From positions 100,748 to 164,747 of the forward strand of contig UCLB01000023.1 in assembly GCA_900473205.1 (NCBI GenBank): a stretch of 64,000 bases of DNA, in the 5' to 3' direction. The notes beneath the pieces were generated by a model. That model was not told the DNA's origin. It made no database searches and worked only from the letters and a program-made list of their open reading frames with translations. Positions 9,024 to 19,243 of the stretch are shown piece by piece; position 1 is the stretch's first letter, and the number at the start of each line of letters is the position of its first letter. Source of the stretch: Hyphomicrobiales bacterium. GTDB lineage: Bacteria; Pseudomonadota; Alphaproteobacteria; Rhizobiales; Rhizobiaceae. The position numbers and the translations under genes are program-made.

Positions 9024-9509
9024 TTAGTTCAGACGCGTCTTGACGTCGCTGACAGCGGCTTTGAAAAGCTTTGCTTTTGCCGCTGCGGTTGTCTTTTCTG
9101 CGATGAGCTTTTCAGAAGCAGCGATGGCGAGATCGACGGCGGCGGCGCGCACGGCACCGATGGCATCGGCTTCTGCCTGCTTGATCTTCTGTTCCGACAG
9201 GGCGTTGCGGCGGGCGACGAATTCTTCCGTCTTCACCTTTGCTTCTGCCGTCAGGGCAGCGGCTTCGCGTTCTGCAGCAGCGATGATGTTGGCTGCATCG
9301 GCTTCGGCTTCCTTACGCTTGCGCTGATATTCGGCCAGCAGGTGCTGGGCCTCTTCGCGCAGACGCTTGGCTTCCGCCAGCTCTTCCTTGATGTTGCCAG
9401 CGCGCTCATCGAGCGAGCTTGCCAGCATACCTGGCACCTTGAGATAGGCAATCAGGACGAAGAAGAGGATAAGGCCGACGAGAGCGAAAAATGTTGCATC
9501 GAACGCCAT
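9024..9509 (-). CDS. atpF: F0F1 ATP synthase subunit b
   Basis: Subunit b forms the peripheral stalk that holds F1 to the membrane FO sector. The 161-residue protein has one N-terminal membrane segment (FFALVGLILFFVLIAYL) followed by a long charged helix ending near the C-terminus, the usual architecture. The duplicated b-type gene just upstream is the diverged b' form, so the stalk is a b/b' heterodimer as in photosynthetic and many alphaproteobacterial enzymes. It is the last gene of the operon and is followed by a terminator. The F1 genes are not in the window. Confidence 0.95.
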   Translation of the reverse strand: MAFDATFFALVGLILFFVLIAYLKVPGMLASSLDERAGNIKEELAEAKRLREEAQHLLAEYQRKRKEAEADAANIIAAAEREAAALTAEAKVKTEEFVARRNALSEQKIKQAEADAIGAVRAAAVDLAIAASEKLIAEKTTAAAKAKLFKAAVSDVKTRLN

Positions 9510-9510
9510 A

Positions 9511-10149
9511 TCAAGCTCCCTTCACTGCGGATGCAGCAGCGACGGCTGCCTTTGCATCCGTGTCCTTGACCTTGGTGCCGATCAGCTGATCGACGATTGC
9601 GGTCGCGGTTTCCTCGGCAATAGTGCCGACATCGGCAAATGCTTGGCTCTTGATGCTGTCGATACGGGCTTCCGCAGCGGTCAGCTTCTGGGCCAGTTCG
9701 GCTTCGATAGCTGCGCGGTCGGCATCCGCCTTGACTTTCGCGGCTTCGCGGGCGGCAGCGGCAATGGAGCCGGCCTTGGCGCGAGCGGCGCTCAATTCTT
9801 TTTCATAGGTTTCGATGGCAGCATCTGCCTCGGCCTTCAGCCGGGATGCTTCATCGAGGTCCTGTGCGATACGGCCGTGACGGTCTTCGAGAATACCACC
9901 AACGCGCGGCACGATGACCTTCTTCATGAGCACGTAGAAAAGGCCGAACGAAATGGCCAGCCAAAGAAGCTGGGATGCGTAAGTGGACTGATCGAACGGC
10001 GGAAACACTGCGGATGCGTGACCGGCATCATGTGCCACGCCCGTTTCCGTATGTGTTGCTTCCGGAGCGGTCTGACCGACAGCCGGAGTTCCGGTATTCG
10101 TTTCACTTGTCGCCGGTGCTGACTGGGCCAAAGCCTCGGTCACGAACAT
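9511..10149 (-). CDS. atpG: F0F1 ATP synthase subunit b'
   Basis: The second, diverged b-type subunit, 212 residues. It has a long N-terminal extension rich in Thr, Ala and Pro (about residues 1-50) before the membrane helix [17 protein letters not shown] and the charged coiled-coil helix beginning [21 protein letters not shown] lies 5 nt before ATG 10149, whereas the GTG six nt further upstream overlaps that Shine-Dalgarno, so I chose the ATG. Its stop lies 1 nt before the atpF start. Naming varies (atpG, atpX, atpF2); in Agrobacterium atpG is used for b'. Confidence 0.93.
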   Translation of the reverse strand: MFVTEALAQSAPATSETNTGTPAVGQTAPEATHTETGVAHDAGHASAVFPPFDQSTYASQLLWLAISFGLFYVLMKKVIVPRVGGILEDRHGRIAQDLDEASRLKAEADAAIETYEKELSAARAKAGSIAAAAREAAKVKADADRAAIEAELAQKLTAAEARIDSIKSQAFADVGTIAEETATAIVDQLIGTKVKDTDAKAAVAAASAVKGA

Positions 10150-10226
10150 GCTCACCTCCAGGGGTAGTGCAAATGCGAAGGATCACGGCACGCTTGGCGA
10201 GCCGTGATCCATACCTGATGCCGATA

Positions 10227-10454
10227 TTAGACAGCGAACAGGAGAAGGAGAGCTACGAGCAGCGAGAAGATGCCCAGAGCTTCCGTAACGGCGAAGCCGA
10301 ATACCAGACGGCCGAACTGGCTGTCAGCGGCAGACGGGTTGCGCAGTGCGCCCGACAAGAAATCGCCGAAGATACGGCCGAGAGCGAGGGACGTACCAGC
10401 CATGCCGAGGCATGCGAGACCTGCGCCGATGTACTTTGCTGCTTCCGCTTCCAT
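10227..10454 (-). CDS. atpE: F0F1 ATP synthase subunit c
   Basis: The 75-residue c-ring subunit carries protons through the membrane. Two hydrophobic helices flank a polar loop (GRIFGDFLSGALRNPSA), and the proton-binding glutamate lies in the second helix (VTEALGIFSLL). ATG 10454 is preceded by AAGGAG at the right spacing; the longer open frame to 10565 is not real. Confidence 0.97.
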   Translation of the reverse strand: MEAEAAKYIGAGLACLGMAGTSLALGRIFGDFLSGALRNPSAADSQFGRLVFGFAVTEALGIFSLLVALLLLFAV

Positions 10455-10525
10455 GTTAAGCTCCTTAGAATGGGTTGTTGCGGCTATTTTTGACACCCGG
10501 TTTTCGGGGCCAGCGACTTTACTTC

Positions 10526-11275
10526 TCAGTGACCGCCATGCACGGCGTCGTTCAGGTACATGCAAGTCAGTACCGCGAAGACGTATGCCTGCAGGAAGGC
10601 GACGAGAAATTCGAGACCGGTCATTGCGACCGTCATGATGAGTGGCAGGATTGCGCCACCGATACCGAGAGCGCCGAGCGCACCCATGGAAGCGACGAAG
10701 CCCGAGAAGACCTTCAGCGTGATGTGACCGGCCAGCATGTTCGCAAAGAGACGAACGGAAAGGCTGATCGGACGCGACAGGAAGGAGATGATTTCGATCG
10801 ATGACACAAGCGGCAGAAGAACCGCTGGAACACCCTGCGGCGCGAAAATTCCGAGGAAGTGCAGGCCATGCTTATAAAAACCGTAAACGACGACCGTTCC
10901 GATGACGAGGCACGACAGTGCGAAGGTCACGATGATCTGGCTGGTTACGGTAAAGAAGTAGGGGAACATGCCCAGAAGGTTTGCCGTCAGGACGAACATG
11001 AACAGCGAGAAGACGAATGGAAAGAAAACCATGCCCTTCTTGCCAGCACCTTCGCGCAGCATGGAGGCGATGAATTCATAGGACATTTCAGCAACGGACT
11101 GCATACGACCTGGGATCAGACCGCGGTTCGACGTTGCGAAATAGAGGAAACCGGATGCGGCAGCGACGGTAGCAACCATGAAAAGAGACGCGTTGGTGAA
11201 CGAAAAATCCACGCCACCGATCTCAATCGGGATGATCGGCTGTACAATGAACTGATGCGTCGGATCGTTTGCCAC
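10526..11275 (-). CDS. atpB: F0F1 ATP synthase subunit a
   Basis: Subunit a forms the proton half-channels beside the c ring. The 249-residue protein has several membrane helices, and the essential arginine lies in [18 protein letters not shown], with the following conserved [18 protein letters not shown] helix. It begins 65 nt after atpI and precedes atpE, the standard alphaproteobacterial order. Confidence 0.97.
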   Translation of the reverse strand: MANDPTHQFIVQPIIPIEIGGVDFSFTNASLFMVATVAAASGFLYFATSNRGLIPGRMQSVAEMSYEFIASMLREGAGKKGMVFFPFVFSLFMFVLTANLLGMFPYFFTVTSQIIVTFALSCLVIGTVVVYGFYKHGLHFLGIFAPQGVPAVLLPLVSSIEIISFLSRPISLSVRLFANMLAGHITLKVFSGFVASMGALGALGIGGAILPLIMTVAMTGLEFLVAFLQAYVFAVLTCMYLNDAVHGGH

Positions 11276-11340
11276 CGGCTGCCCTCTTTACCTGTTGCCG
11301 CACATGACGGCACTTTATCTATCCATGGAAAGAGGCGAGA

Positions 11341-11706
11341 TCAGTCGCCCTGCTTTCCACCCTTGTCTTTTCCCAGCCCGCCTTCCAGAAGCGGCGGCTT
11401 GGCCACCACTCCGGCAGAACGCAGGACGTTCAACACGCCCGCACAGAACCCGAGAAGAAGAAGAACGATCATCCCCCACGGCGACGTGCCAGCAAAATGG
11501 TCCAGAAGATAACCCAGCATGGCGCCAACGATGACCGCGGAAATAAACTCGGAAGACAGCTTGATCGCCATTGCAAAGCCTTTTCGGCTTTCCGCTGCGT
11601 TCTGTTCTGTCTTCGCCTCCGCGTCGTCCTCCGCCTTCACCTTTGCCAACTCATCGGCCAGGCGCTTGCGGCGCTCATCCAGACTATCGTTACGGTTGCC
11701 GGTCAT
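11341..11706 (-). CDS. atpI: ATP synthase assembly protein AtpI
   Basis: A 121-residue protein with a charged, Lys/Glu-rich N-terminal third and two hydrophobic segments (FISAVIVGAMLGYLLDHF and WGMIVLLLLGFCAGVLNVLR). AtpI helps c-ring assembly and is not part of the final complex. It is the first gene of the FO operon. The C-terminus is short and charged (GGLGKDKGGKQGD). Confidence 0.9.
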   Translation of the reverse strand: MTGNRNDSLDERRKRLADELAKVKAEDDAEAKTEQNAAESRKGFAMAIKLSSEFISAVIVGAMLGYLLDHFAGTSPWGMIVLLLLGFCAGVLNVLRSAGVVAKPPLLEGGLGKDKGGKQGD

Positions 11707-11976
11707 TGCTAAATCCCACCCTTTGTCTCCATACTGGCATTGCCAGAACTCTTTGGAGTTGTAAACGGCAGGGCTTCAAGCCTGTTCCAGCCCGCTCTGA
11801 AGTCGCGCGCAACATAGTTTTAGGGACTTCGCTAGTCAAGGCACTGAGCGCGCTTCGCCGAATACAAAATTGTGTATTTGAATCAATATCTTGTGCAATA
11901 TTCGCGGATTCTTTGCCTCGTTGCCTTCAGGAATCGGCAATTTTGACACGCTTATCCCGGGAAAAAGCCGTAAATC
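11707..11976 (-). promoter_or_regulatory. Upstream region of the FO-ATPase operon
   Basis: A 270-nt gap between atpI and the cell-wall hydrolase gene, both on the minus strand. It should hold the atp operon promoter near atpI and the 3' end of nothing else. It has an AT-richer core around 11860-11910. I cannot name a promoter with confidence. Confidence 0.35.
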
Positions 11977-13179
11977 TCAGCTCCAGCCGCCGCCATAGGT
12001 GCGGTAGAAGACGTGCAGGCCGATTCTACCGACCTTTTTCATGGATTTGCCCCAGGCCGGACGCACATAGACGGCATGGTAGTGGGTGGCAGACCCCACT
12101 TCACTGAGCCAGATTTTGCCAGCGGTGGTGGCCATGGCCACTTCGCGGGCCATCTTCCAATGACGCTCGGAGTTGATGCGGTCCTTTATATTGTCACAGG
12201 CGAAGGAAAACTGGCAGCGATTGCGCCAATCCTTGTTCTGATAGACCACGCCGCAGATGGTTTTGGGATAGGACGGATTGCGCACGCGGTTGAGAATGAC
12301 CTGTGCGACGGCTGCCTGACCCTTGACCGATTCGCCACGGGCTTCGAAATAGATGCCGGAAGCGAGACATTGCTGTTCAGCAGCGGAAAACACCTCTGCT
12401 GGCAAAGGGGTCGCCGCCCAGGCGTGGTCGTCAGGTGAAATCTGCGGAATGAAGCGGCCAGCTTCCGGCTTCTTCAAAATGGCATCGAATGGCGATTCGC
12501 GGGCGAAATCCGGTTCGGCAGGCGCATAGGCCGTCGCCAACACATCCGGTGTGCGGTTGGTAATCAGCGCTGCCACCATGGGCGAAACGCTTTTTTCCGT
12601 CTTGGTCTCGTCGCGGCGGAAATAGAAGGAGGCGAGTTCGATCTCGTTGCTCTTCTTCTGTTTGACGAAGGCGGTGCGGTCCTTGCGCTTCAGCGGCTCG
12701 ATATCCAGCATACTGGTACGCTGTAGTACGGAGCCTGCGGTGAAGGATTTCGGTGGCTGCATGATTTCGGTGGAGACCACCCGGCCCTTCTTGGCGGCGC
12801 GGTTGACGCGGTCGCTATCGGGTGAGGTCTGCTTGCCGCTCTTGCCGGTCACGAAGGCGACCTTGCGACCATCGGGCGTGATCATTCCGGCACCGGTCAG
12901 GGCAGATGCGGGGTTGGCCTCGTTGAAGGCGAGCGAGGCATTATGGACAGAGCCTGCAGGGGAATTGGTCAGCACCATGCGCCACTGTTCCCCACCGCCA
13001 TCAAGCCCGGCAAGAAGCGATGCCAGATCGGCGCGCGCGGCGAAGGAGGGAAAGGCGAGCCATGCGGCAAGGCCGAAGACGACAGGCGATGTCCATTTCT
13101 CAAACGAGAAGAAGGACCCGCGACGCGATACTTTTCTTGAACGCAAAACCAGCACTCCGGACACACAGACGCAACTCAC
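11977..13179 (-). CDS. Cell wall hydrolase, SleB/CwlJ type
   Basis: A 400-residue protein with an N-terminal hydrophobic segment (VVFGLAAWLAFPSFAARA) that looks like a signal or anchor, a long variable middle, and a C-terminal Hydrolase_2 domain (about residues 270-400) with EARGESVKGQAAVAQVILNRV, CQFSFACD and HYHAVYVRPAW. The family includes germination-type lytic enzymes; in alphaproteobacteria such proteins are presumed peptidoglycan hydrolases. No ATG lies in the first 60 codons; GTG at 13179, 13164 or 13155 are possible starts, so the N-terminus is uncertain. Confidence 0.82.
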   Translation of the reverse strand: MSCVCVSGVLVLRSRKVSRRGSFFSFEKWTSPVVFGLAAWLAFPSFAARADLASLLAGLDGGGEQWRMVLTNSPAGSVHNASLAFNEANPASALTGAGMITPDGRKVAFVTGKSGKQTSPDSDRVNRAAKKGRVVSTEIMQPPKSFTAGSVLQRTSMLDIEPLKRKDRTAFVKQKKSNEIELASFYFRRDETKTEKSVSPMVAALITNRTPDVLATAYAPAEPDFARESPFDAILKKPEAGRFIPQISPDDHAWAATPLPAEVFSAAEQQCLASGIYFEARGESVKGQAAVAQVILNRVRNPSYPKTICGVVYQNKDWRNRCQFSFACDNIKDRINSERHWKMAREVAMATTAGKIWLSEVGSATHYHAVYVRPAWGKSMKKVGRIGLHVFYRTYGGGWS

Positions 13180-13271
13180 TGCTACAGCACGGGATAATCT
13201 CTCATTAACCTTGATGCTTGGTTAACAGGGCCGGTTTGGGCGTCTTCACGTTAGCGTGTCCGCATATAAAG

Positions 13272-13303
13272 AAAGCGCCACCCTCGCGGAGAGGATGGCG
13301 CTT
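13272..13303 (-). terminator. Terminator of the corA-kup operon
   Basis: Arms AAGCGCCA...TGGCGCTT with inner CCCTC/GAGG form a strong stem. Read on the minus strand, it is followed by TTTCTTTAT. It lies 28 nt after the kup stop codon. Confidence 0.8.
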
Positions 13304-13330
13304 GCGTTCTTATTCAGGATTGCGGGTGGA

Positions 13331-15247
13331 TCAGATCACGACGTGAGAGCCGAGTTCCACCACGCGGTTTGCCGGAAGGCGGAAATAATCCGAAGGATCT
13401 GCCGCGGTTTCGGCAAGGCCGATGAACAGGCGGTTCTGCCAGCCGGGCATGCCCGACTTAGGGTCTGGTACGAGCTTGCGTCTGCCCAGATAGAAAGATG
13501 TCGACATGATATCGAACTTGTACCCGGTGCGGCGCAGATAACCTAAGGCCTGCGTGACGTTCTGCGTTTCCATGAAGCCGAAATGCAGTTCGACGACGAC
13601 GAAGCGCTCACTGACCTTGGTGATCGTATAGCGCTTGTCGGGGTGAACACGCGGCGTGTCTTCGGTGCGGATCGTCAGAATGACATTCTTGTCGTGCAGA
13701 ACGTGATTGTGCTTGAGATTGTGCAATAGCGCCGCAGGTGCCGTTTCCGGATCGCCGGTGAGGAAGATCGCCGTGCCGGGAATGCGAACCGGCGCATGGG
13801 CGCTTTCCTTTTCAACCGAAGCGACGAAGGCCTTGAGCGGCACGTCCGTGCGACGGGTTTTGGCGAAAAGGATTTTTGATCCACGCTGCCATGTCGTCAT
13901 GATAATGGTGAAGGCAACGGCCAGCAGCACCGGCACATAACCGCCATCATGAATTTTCAGCAGGTTTGCCCCGAGGAAGATCAGCTCCAGCGAAATGAAC
14001 GGGAAGATGACCAGCATGGCCAGCGATCTCGACCATTTCCAATGGCTACGGGCGAACTGGAAGAACAACAGGCTGGTAACGACCATCGCGCCGGTAACCG
14101 AAATACCGTAGGCAGTGGCTAGCGCATCCGAGCTTTTGAAGGTCAGCACCAGCGCGACGACACCCAACAGGAGAACGGTGTTGACGGATGGAAGGTAAAT
14201 CTGTCCCGTATTGGTTTCGGACGTGAACAGGATTTCCATACGCGGCAGATAGCCGAGGTTGATGGCCTGACGCACCAGTGAGAACGCGCCTGTTATGACC
14301 GCCTGGCTGGCAATAATAGTGGCCGCCGTTGCTAGAATGACAGCCGGCAGAATCGCCCATTGCGGGAACATCAGATAGAAAGGATTGGACATTGCCGCCG
14401 GGTCTTTGAGAACCAGAGCGCCCTGCCCGAGATAATTGAGCGTCAACGCCGGAAACACCAGCACGAACCACGCCCACTGAATGGGTCTGCGTCCGAAATG
14501 GCCCAAATCCGCATAGAGCGCTTCAGCACCGGTGATGGTCAGGAAGACAGCACCAAGAACGACAAGACCGTAAAAGCCCTCGGCCATCAGAAACTCGACG
14601 GCGTGCCAGGGATTGAATGCATAGAGGATGCTGTAGTCATCCGAGATGTGCAGCAGCCCGACGAGGCCCATGACGATGAACCAGACGGCCGTGATCGGGC
14701 CGAAAAATTTGGCAACCGTTTCCGTACCATGAGACTGGATGGCAAACAGGCCAACCAGAATGCCGACGGAAATGGGAATGATGAAGGAATCCATCTGCGG
14801 CGTGACGAGTTTCAGGCCTTCCACCGCCGAAAGGACGGAAAGAGCAGGCGTAATCATCGCATCGCCGAGAAAAAGTGCGGCGCCGATGAGGCCCAGCATA
14901 ATAAGGACACCACGTTTCGCACCGGCGGTCTTCATCAACAGCGCCAGCAGTGAAAGCGTGCCGCCTTCGCCGTCATTGTCTGCGCGCAGCAGGAAACAGA
15001 TGTATTTGATGGTGACGATGATGGTTAGCGCCCAGATCATCAACGAGATGAGGCCGATGACCTCTGATTCCGTGACGCCATCATAAGAGATGGGCTTCAG
15101 GGCTTCGCGAAAAGCATAAAGCGGGCTGGTGCCGATATCGCCGTAAACGACGCCGATCGAGCCCAGCATTGCTGGAAACAGGCCCTTGAGGCGGTGATCA
15201 TCCGCGCCCGGCTTGTCGATATGTTCCTTATCCAAGGCATGAGACAT
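13331..15247 (-). CDS. kup: Low-affinity potassium uptake protein Kup
   Basis: A 638-residue KUP/HAK/KT family potassium-proton symporter in the inner membrane. The diagnostic segment [21 protein letters not shown] is near residues 29-49, followed by about twelve membrane helices and a C-terminal soluble region of about 180 residues. Length is typical. It starts 15 nt after corA, so both ion transporters probably share a transcript. Rhizobia often carry several kup paralogues, so numbering is not attempted. Confidence 0.95.
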   Translation of the reverse strand: MSHALDKEHIDKPGADDHRLKGLFPAMLGSIGVVYGDIGTSPLYAFREALKPISYDGVTESEVIGLISLMIWALTIIVTIKYICFLLRADNDGEGGTLSLLALLMKTAGAKRGVLIMLGLIGAALFLGDAMITPALSVLSAVEGLKLVTPQMDSFIIPISVGILVGLFAIQSHGTETVAKFFGPITAVWFIVMGLVGLLHISDDYSILYAFNPWHAVEFLMAEGFYGLVVLGAVFLTITGAEALYADLGHFGRRPIQWAWFVLVFPALTLNYLGQGALVLKDPAAMSNPFYLMFPQWAILPAVILATAATIIASQAVITGAFSLVRQAINLGYLPRMEILFTSETNTGQIYLPSVNTVLLLGVVALVLTFKSSDALATAYGISVTGAMVVTSLLFFQFARSHWKWSRSLAMLVIFPFISLELIFLGANLLKIHDGGYVPVLLAVAFTIIMTTWQRGSKILFAKTRRTDVPLKAFVASVEKESAHAPVRIPGTAIFLTGDPETAPAALLHNLKHNHVLHDKNVILTIRTEDTPRVHPDKRYTITKVSERFVVVELHFGFMETQNVTQALGYLRRTGYKFDIMSTSFYLGRRKLVPDPKSGMPGWQNRLFIGLAETAADPSDYFRLPANRVVELGSHVVI

Positions 15248-15262
15248 GTTGATTCTGACCGG

Positions 15263-16240
15263 TTAGAGCCAGCCCTTCCAACGGAAAAAGATGAACGGAA
15301 TGATGGCCGATATGAGCATGACGAAGACTGCCAGTGGATATCCATAGGACCACTGCAACTCCGGCATGACATTAAAGTTCATTCCGTAAACGGATGCCAC
15401 GAGCGTTGGTGGCAAAAACACGACCGACGCGATGGAGAAAATCTTGATGATGGCGTTCTGTTCGACATTGATCATGCCGAGCGACGCATCCAGCAAAAAG
15501 GTGAGATTGCCGGATATAAATGAAGCATGTTCCGACAGGGACTGAATATCCCGGCCAATGGAGCGGCCCGTTTCCTTGTTTTCCTTGTCCTGCTGCACAT
15601 TGGGTGTGGCTTGCAGGAAGGATTGCAAACGGGCAAGCGATGCCAGACTGTCGCGCACCTTCGATATCAGCCGGTGATAGCCGGAGATATCGGCAATCTT
15701 GTCTTCCAGATAGCGCGGTGCCTTGCGCTTGCTGCGCGCCTGCTCTCCAAAAATGCCTGCGGCCACATCATCGATGCGGACGACGGAATTTTCCAGAATT
15801 TCGGCGGTGCGATCCACGATGGTTTCGAGAAGCTTCAACAGCAGCGCCGTGCCGCTGCGCATCTCATGCGGAACGCGGGAAATGGCCCCGATGAAGAGAT
15901 TGAAGGACTTTGGCTCTGCGTAACGGATCGTGACCAAGCGTTTTCCGGCGAGAATGAAAGCGACATCCGTCAGCCGTGGGTCTTTGGAATCCGCATTCCA
16001 CACCAAAGAACCGGTCATGAAGACATTCCCATCTTCCACGTAAAGGCGGCTGGATGGTTCGATGTCTTTCAGATCTTCGCGGGTGGGCAATTCGACGCCG
16101 AGTAGATTTTCGACGTAAAGCTCTTCGGCTCTTTCGGGATTGATGAGATCGATCCAGACAATATCGTCCGAAATCTGCGGGACCGAACGGTCCGCCGACA
16201 GGCTGATTGCCTCGCAATTCGAGCGATAGGCTTTGATCAA
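15263..16240 (-). CDS. corA: Magnesium/cobalt transporter CorA
   Basis: A 325-residue CorA-family channel. The defining YGMNF motif follows the first of two C-terminal membrane helices (IFSIASVVFLPPTLVASV then YGMNFNVMPEL), with the second helix LAVFVMLISAIIPFIFF and a basic end RWKGWL. The N-terminal two thirds is the soluble funnel domain. It starts at TTG 16240, supported by GGAGAAAC upstream. First gene of the corA-kup pair. Confidence 0.94.
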   Translation of the reverse strand: MIKAYRSNCEAISLSADRSVPQISDDIVWIDLINPERAEELYVENLLGVELPTREDLKDIEPSSRLYVEDGNVFMTGSLVWNADSKDPRLTDVAFILAGKRLVTIRYAEPKSFNLFIGAISRVPHEMRSGTALLLKLLETIVDRTAEILENSVVRIDDVAAGIFGEQARSKRKAPRYLEDKIADISGYHRLISKVRDSLASLARLQSFLQATPNVQQDKENKETGRSIGRDIQSLSEHASFISGNLTFLLDASLGMINVEQNAIIKIFSIASVVFLPPTLVASVYGMNFNVMPELQWSYGYPLAVFVMLISAIIPFIFFRWKGWL

Positions 16241-16641
16241 TCAGTTTCTCCGGTCAGCACACCGACAGAGGTCGATATGCTGCTCTAACACATCATGTGT
16301 GGCTTCCGCAAACGCCCGGATGGACGGCGGATCAAACGGCGCAGGGCTATGCTCTCAATGCCTTCAAGAATCAAGGGGTATTTTTCGCAGCGCTTTTACA
16401 GCTGCTTTTCACCCCAAGCCGAGCCGCACAAATCGCCTCCCCAAACCGCTTGCTTTTCCTAGCCGATAACTCTGAAGAAACTACCCTACATTCAAGGCGT
16501 TACCGCGTTTTCAGAAGCAGATAAGGACGATTCTTACTCTCGTTAAAACAGAAAATCGCCCGCGCTTTCTACCTAAGCGCGGGCGTGTCAAGTTGTGCTA
16601 GAGAACGAGTGCTATGCGTGGGCTGCATCAATCCGGCGTCG
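16241..16641. other. Intergenic region between mrp and corA
   Basis: A 401-nt stretch with no convincing gene. The right half should hold the corA promoter (minus strand). A small plus-strand open frame at 16233-16469 has no ribosome binding site and no recognisable sequence. The terminator of mrp lies at the left end. Confidence 0.4.
16558..16586 (-). terminator. Terminator of mrp
   Basis: GCCCGCGCTT, a 6-nt loop and AAGCGCGGGC form a strong stem. On the minus strand the stem is followed by GATTTTCTGTTTT. It lies about 55 nt beyond the mrp stop. Confidence 0.75.
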
Positions 16642-17766
16642 TTATTCGAAGACAATGCGTGGCGCGGGCTTGCGCAGCCCTGCCCCCACCTGTGTCCAGA
16701 CTTTCTCCGCAATGTCCCGGTAAATCTGGGCCTGCGGGCCATCCGGCTCTGCCACCACGACAGGTGTTCCGGCATCCGACAATTCGCGGATGGAGATGGT
16801 GAGTGGCACTTCCCCGAGGAAGGGAACGCCGATACGTTCTGCTTCAGCGCGCGCGCCGCCATGGCCAAAAATATCGTAGCGTGCGCCCGTATCCGGTGCG
16901 ATGAAGTAGCTCATATTTTCGACGACACCCAAAAGCGGCACTTCGACCTTGCGGAACATGGTGATGCCCTTGCGCGCATCGATCAGCGCCAGATCCTGCG
17001 GCGTGGAAACGATGACGGCCCCTGCTAGCGGCACCTGCTGGGCGATGGTCAGCTGCGCGTCTCCCGTGCCGGGCGGCATGTCGAGAACCAGAACATCGAG
17101 TTCGCCCCATGCCACTTCCCGCAGCATCTGCATCAAGGCGGATTGAACCATGGGCCCGCGCCAGATCATTGCCGCTTCTTCATCCACCAGAAAACCCATG
17201 GACATGACCTTCAGGCCATAATTTTCCATGGGAATGATGATGCGACCTTCCGCCTGCTGCGGGCGACCGGACAGTTTCAACAGTCGCGGCAGCGAGGGGC
17301 CGTAAATATCGGCATCGAGAATGCCAACGCGCAGGCCAAGCGTCTGAAGACCAAGCGCCAGATTGACGGCAGTTGTCGATTTGCCCACGCCACCCTTGCC
17401 GGAGGCGACAGCGATGATGGCACCGATGCCGGGAACACCAGCCTTTGTGCGGGGTTGCGGCGCAGCGGATTTTACCGGTGGCGGTGGGGCTTTTTGTGCC
17501 GGGACAGAGCCAGCTTTACGATCCGCCGTGAGCGCGACCATGGCGGATTTGATGCCGGGAACGCCGAGTGCCGCTTTTTCGGCAGTCAGCCGCAGCGGCT
17601 CCATGGAATCGGCCTTGTCTGCCGGGACGGTGATGGAGAAGAAGGCCTTGGCATCGGCAATGAAGATTTCCGACACCATGCCAAGCGCCATGATGCTTCT
17701 GTCGCCGCCCGGATAGACGACGTTTTCCAGTGCCTGTTCGATCTGCTTCTTATCGACCTGTGTCAT
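16642..17766 (-). CDS. Mrp/ApbC-family P-loop ATPase
   Basis: A 374-residue protein with an N-terminal MIP18-like domain (DUF59, about residues 1-90), a proline-rich linker (PAQKAPPPPVKSAAP) and a MinD-like ATPase domain. The deviant Walker A SGKGGVGKST, then DADIYGPSLPRLL and LDMPPGTGDAQLT, are intact. The family serves as an iron-sulfur cluster carrier. The usual CxxC, expected after NMSYF, is replaced by IAPDTGARYDIFGHGGA, which has no cysteine. ATG 17766 was chosen over a TTG 36 nt upstream. Confidence 0.9.
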   Translation of the reverse strand: MTQVDKKQIEQALENVVYPGGDRSIMALGMVSEIFIADAKAFFSITVPADKADSMEPLRLTAEKAALGVPGIKSAMVALTADRKAGSVPAQKAPPPPVKSAAPQPRTKAGVPGIGAIIAVASGKGGVGKSTTAVNLALGLQTLGLRVGILDADIYGPSLPRLLKLSGRPQQAEGRIIIPMENYGLKVMSMGFLVDEEAAMIWRGPMVQSALMQMLREVAWGELDVLVLDMPPGTGDAQLTIAQQVPLAGAVIVSTPQDLALIDARKGITMFRKVEVPLLGVVENMSYFIAPDTGARYDIFGHGGARAEAERIGVPFLGEVPLTISIRELSDAGTPVVVAEPDGPQAQIYRDIAEKVWTQVGAGLRKPAPRIVFE

Positions 17767-17942
17767 GTCAATGTCCGTTATACCCACAGCCTCGGCCCGC
17801 AAATCGCAAGGATTTGGGACAGCACGACGCGTAGATTTCAGTAATGAGAGCGTTCAACGCCTCCATGCGTTGGTCTTCAATAACCAAGCGTGCGGGTTTC
17901 GCCAATGATAAAGCGCAATCCGCACATCACAGAATGGATTGA

Positions 17943-19166
17943 TCAGCTTTCGCTACCCGTATCGAATTTTTCCGGATCGAAGACACGACCGTCGAAAAAC
18001 GCATCCGGGCCTAGTACGAGACCGGAGCGGGAGGCGCCGACATCGACCGGCATGTGCAGCGTGCCTTCGAGCTTCATGTTGGCTGATGGCACAGGGGCGA
18101 AAAGCGGCTTGATCGCCTTGCGGAAAATATCCGGGCGGAAGGCCTCGCAGGCTGCCTCATAGGCTTTGACATCGCCTGAGAATTCCGGCGGGCAATCGTT
18201 CCATCGCAGCATCTGCGAAAAGAACCACAGCGCTTGGCTCTGCCAGGGGAAATTCGCCGCCTTGCCGCTGGTGGAAAAGAAGCCGCTGCATTCCAGCATG
18301 CGGGCAGGCGAATGCGAGATAAAGCCGGTGAGCGCCGGCAGAATGAGATCACCCTCCATATCGAGATAATGAGGGGCGGCCAGAATGCCTGCCAGCTCTT
18401 CTATATTGGCGTTGATGGCGCACCATTCGCCAGCACGGTAAAGGGCGCGCAACAGCGCTTCCAGTGTTGCCGGTTCGGCCCCTGCCCAATCCCGCGAGAC
18501 GGCCAGCACCTTTTCCGGCGCATTCTGCCAGATGTGGGATTTGGTGGTGATGATCCTCGCCGTTCCGCGCAGAACGGCCGCGGTGCCGTAGGGTTCTGCA
18601 ACATAGAAGCCATCGATCTCGACCGCTTCCAGCATTTGCGGCATGGCGGCGGGTGCCACTTCTACAAGCGTGATGTCACGCTCGAGTCGCAGGCGAGCAT
18701 TGTCCAGGAGATAACGCAGTTCGAACATCGAGACTGCCAGAGGATGTTCGACCGCAAGCTTGAGCGGTTTCAACCCCGCTGTCTGGCGCGATGCCGCCAC
18801 GCGGGCGAGCGCCCTGGCGACGGTGCCGGGGTCGGGGATTTTCATACCCTGCTCTACCAGATCGTCATGCACTATCTGCGAGACGGCAAAGGTCGCGCCG
18901 CCTGTGGCAAGAACAAAGGGGGCGATCAGATCAGCGGGAAGATCGGGCAGGCCCAGAGCGGAAGCAACCGGCAGGGATGCGGAAAGATGCAGGCCGTGGA
19001 GCTCGCCCTTGTCCCATCCGGCCAGCAACTCGCGTGCGGATGCTTTTTTGACGAGTTCGAGGGAAAGCCCCTCATCCGTGGCGAAACCTTTTTCGGCTGC
19101 GACAACAAGAACCGCACAATCAATTGTCGGAGAAAAACCAGCCTTGAAGCTTTTCGAAGCCGACAA
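17943..19166 (-). CDS. NrtA/NasS-like ligand-binding protein
   Basis: A 407-residue protein of the NMT1/CmpA/NrtA substrate-binding fold. It opens with FKAGFSPTIDCAVLVVAAEKGFATDEGLSLELV, which matches the start of nitrate/nitrite sensor NasS and nitrate-binding NrtA. There is no signal peptide, which argues for a cytoplasmic sensor (as for NasS) rather than a transporter component. I chose TTG 19166 because GAGGAG lies 5 nt upstream and homology begins there. It follows the LuxR gene by 77 nt on the same strand. NasS normally works with the antiterminator NasT, which is not seen here; the ligand is unknown. Confidence 0.75.
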   Translation of the reverse strand: MSASKSFKAGFSPTIDCAVLVVAAEKGFATDEGLSLELVKKASARELLAGWDKGELHGLHLSASLPVASALGLPDLPADLIAPFVLATGGATFAVSQIVHDDLVEQGMKIPDPGTVARALARVAASRQTAGLKPLKLAVEHPLAVSMFELRYLLDNARLRLERDITLVEVAPAAMPQMLEAVEIDGFYVAEPYGTAAVLRGTARIITTKSHIWQNAPEKVLAVSRDWAGAEPATLEALLRALYRAGEWCAINANIEELAGILAAPHYLDMEGDLILPALTGFISHSPARMLECSGFFSTSGKAANFPWQSQALWFFSQMLRWNDCPPEFSGDVKAYEAACEAFRPDIFRKAIKPLFAPVPSANMKLEGTLHMPVDVGASRSGLVLGPDAFFDGRVFDPEKFDTGSES

Positions 19167-19243
19167 ACGAATCTCCTCTGCCGTGAGCAATTCGAGAATT
19201 GCGCACGTTGATGCAGAGTACAATCAAAAAATCGAAAATATTC

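Noticed and set aside
16233..16469. 78-codon plus-strand frame between mrp and corA
   Set aside because: No ribosome binding site and no recognisable sequence; probably promoter DNA of corA.
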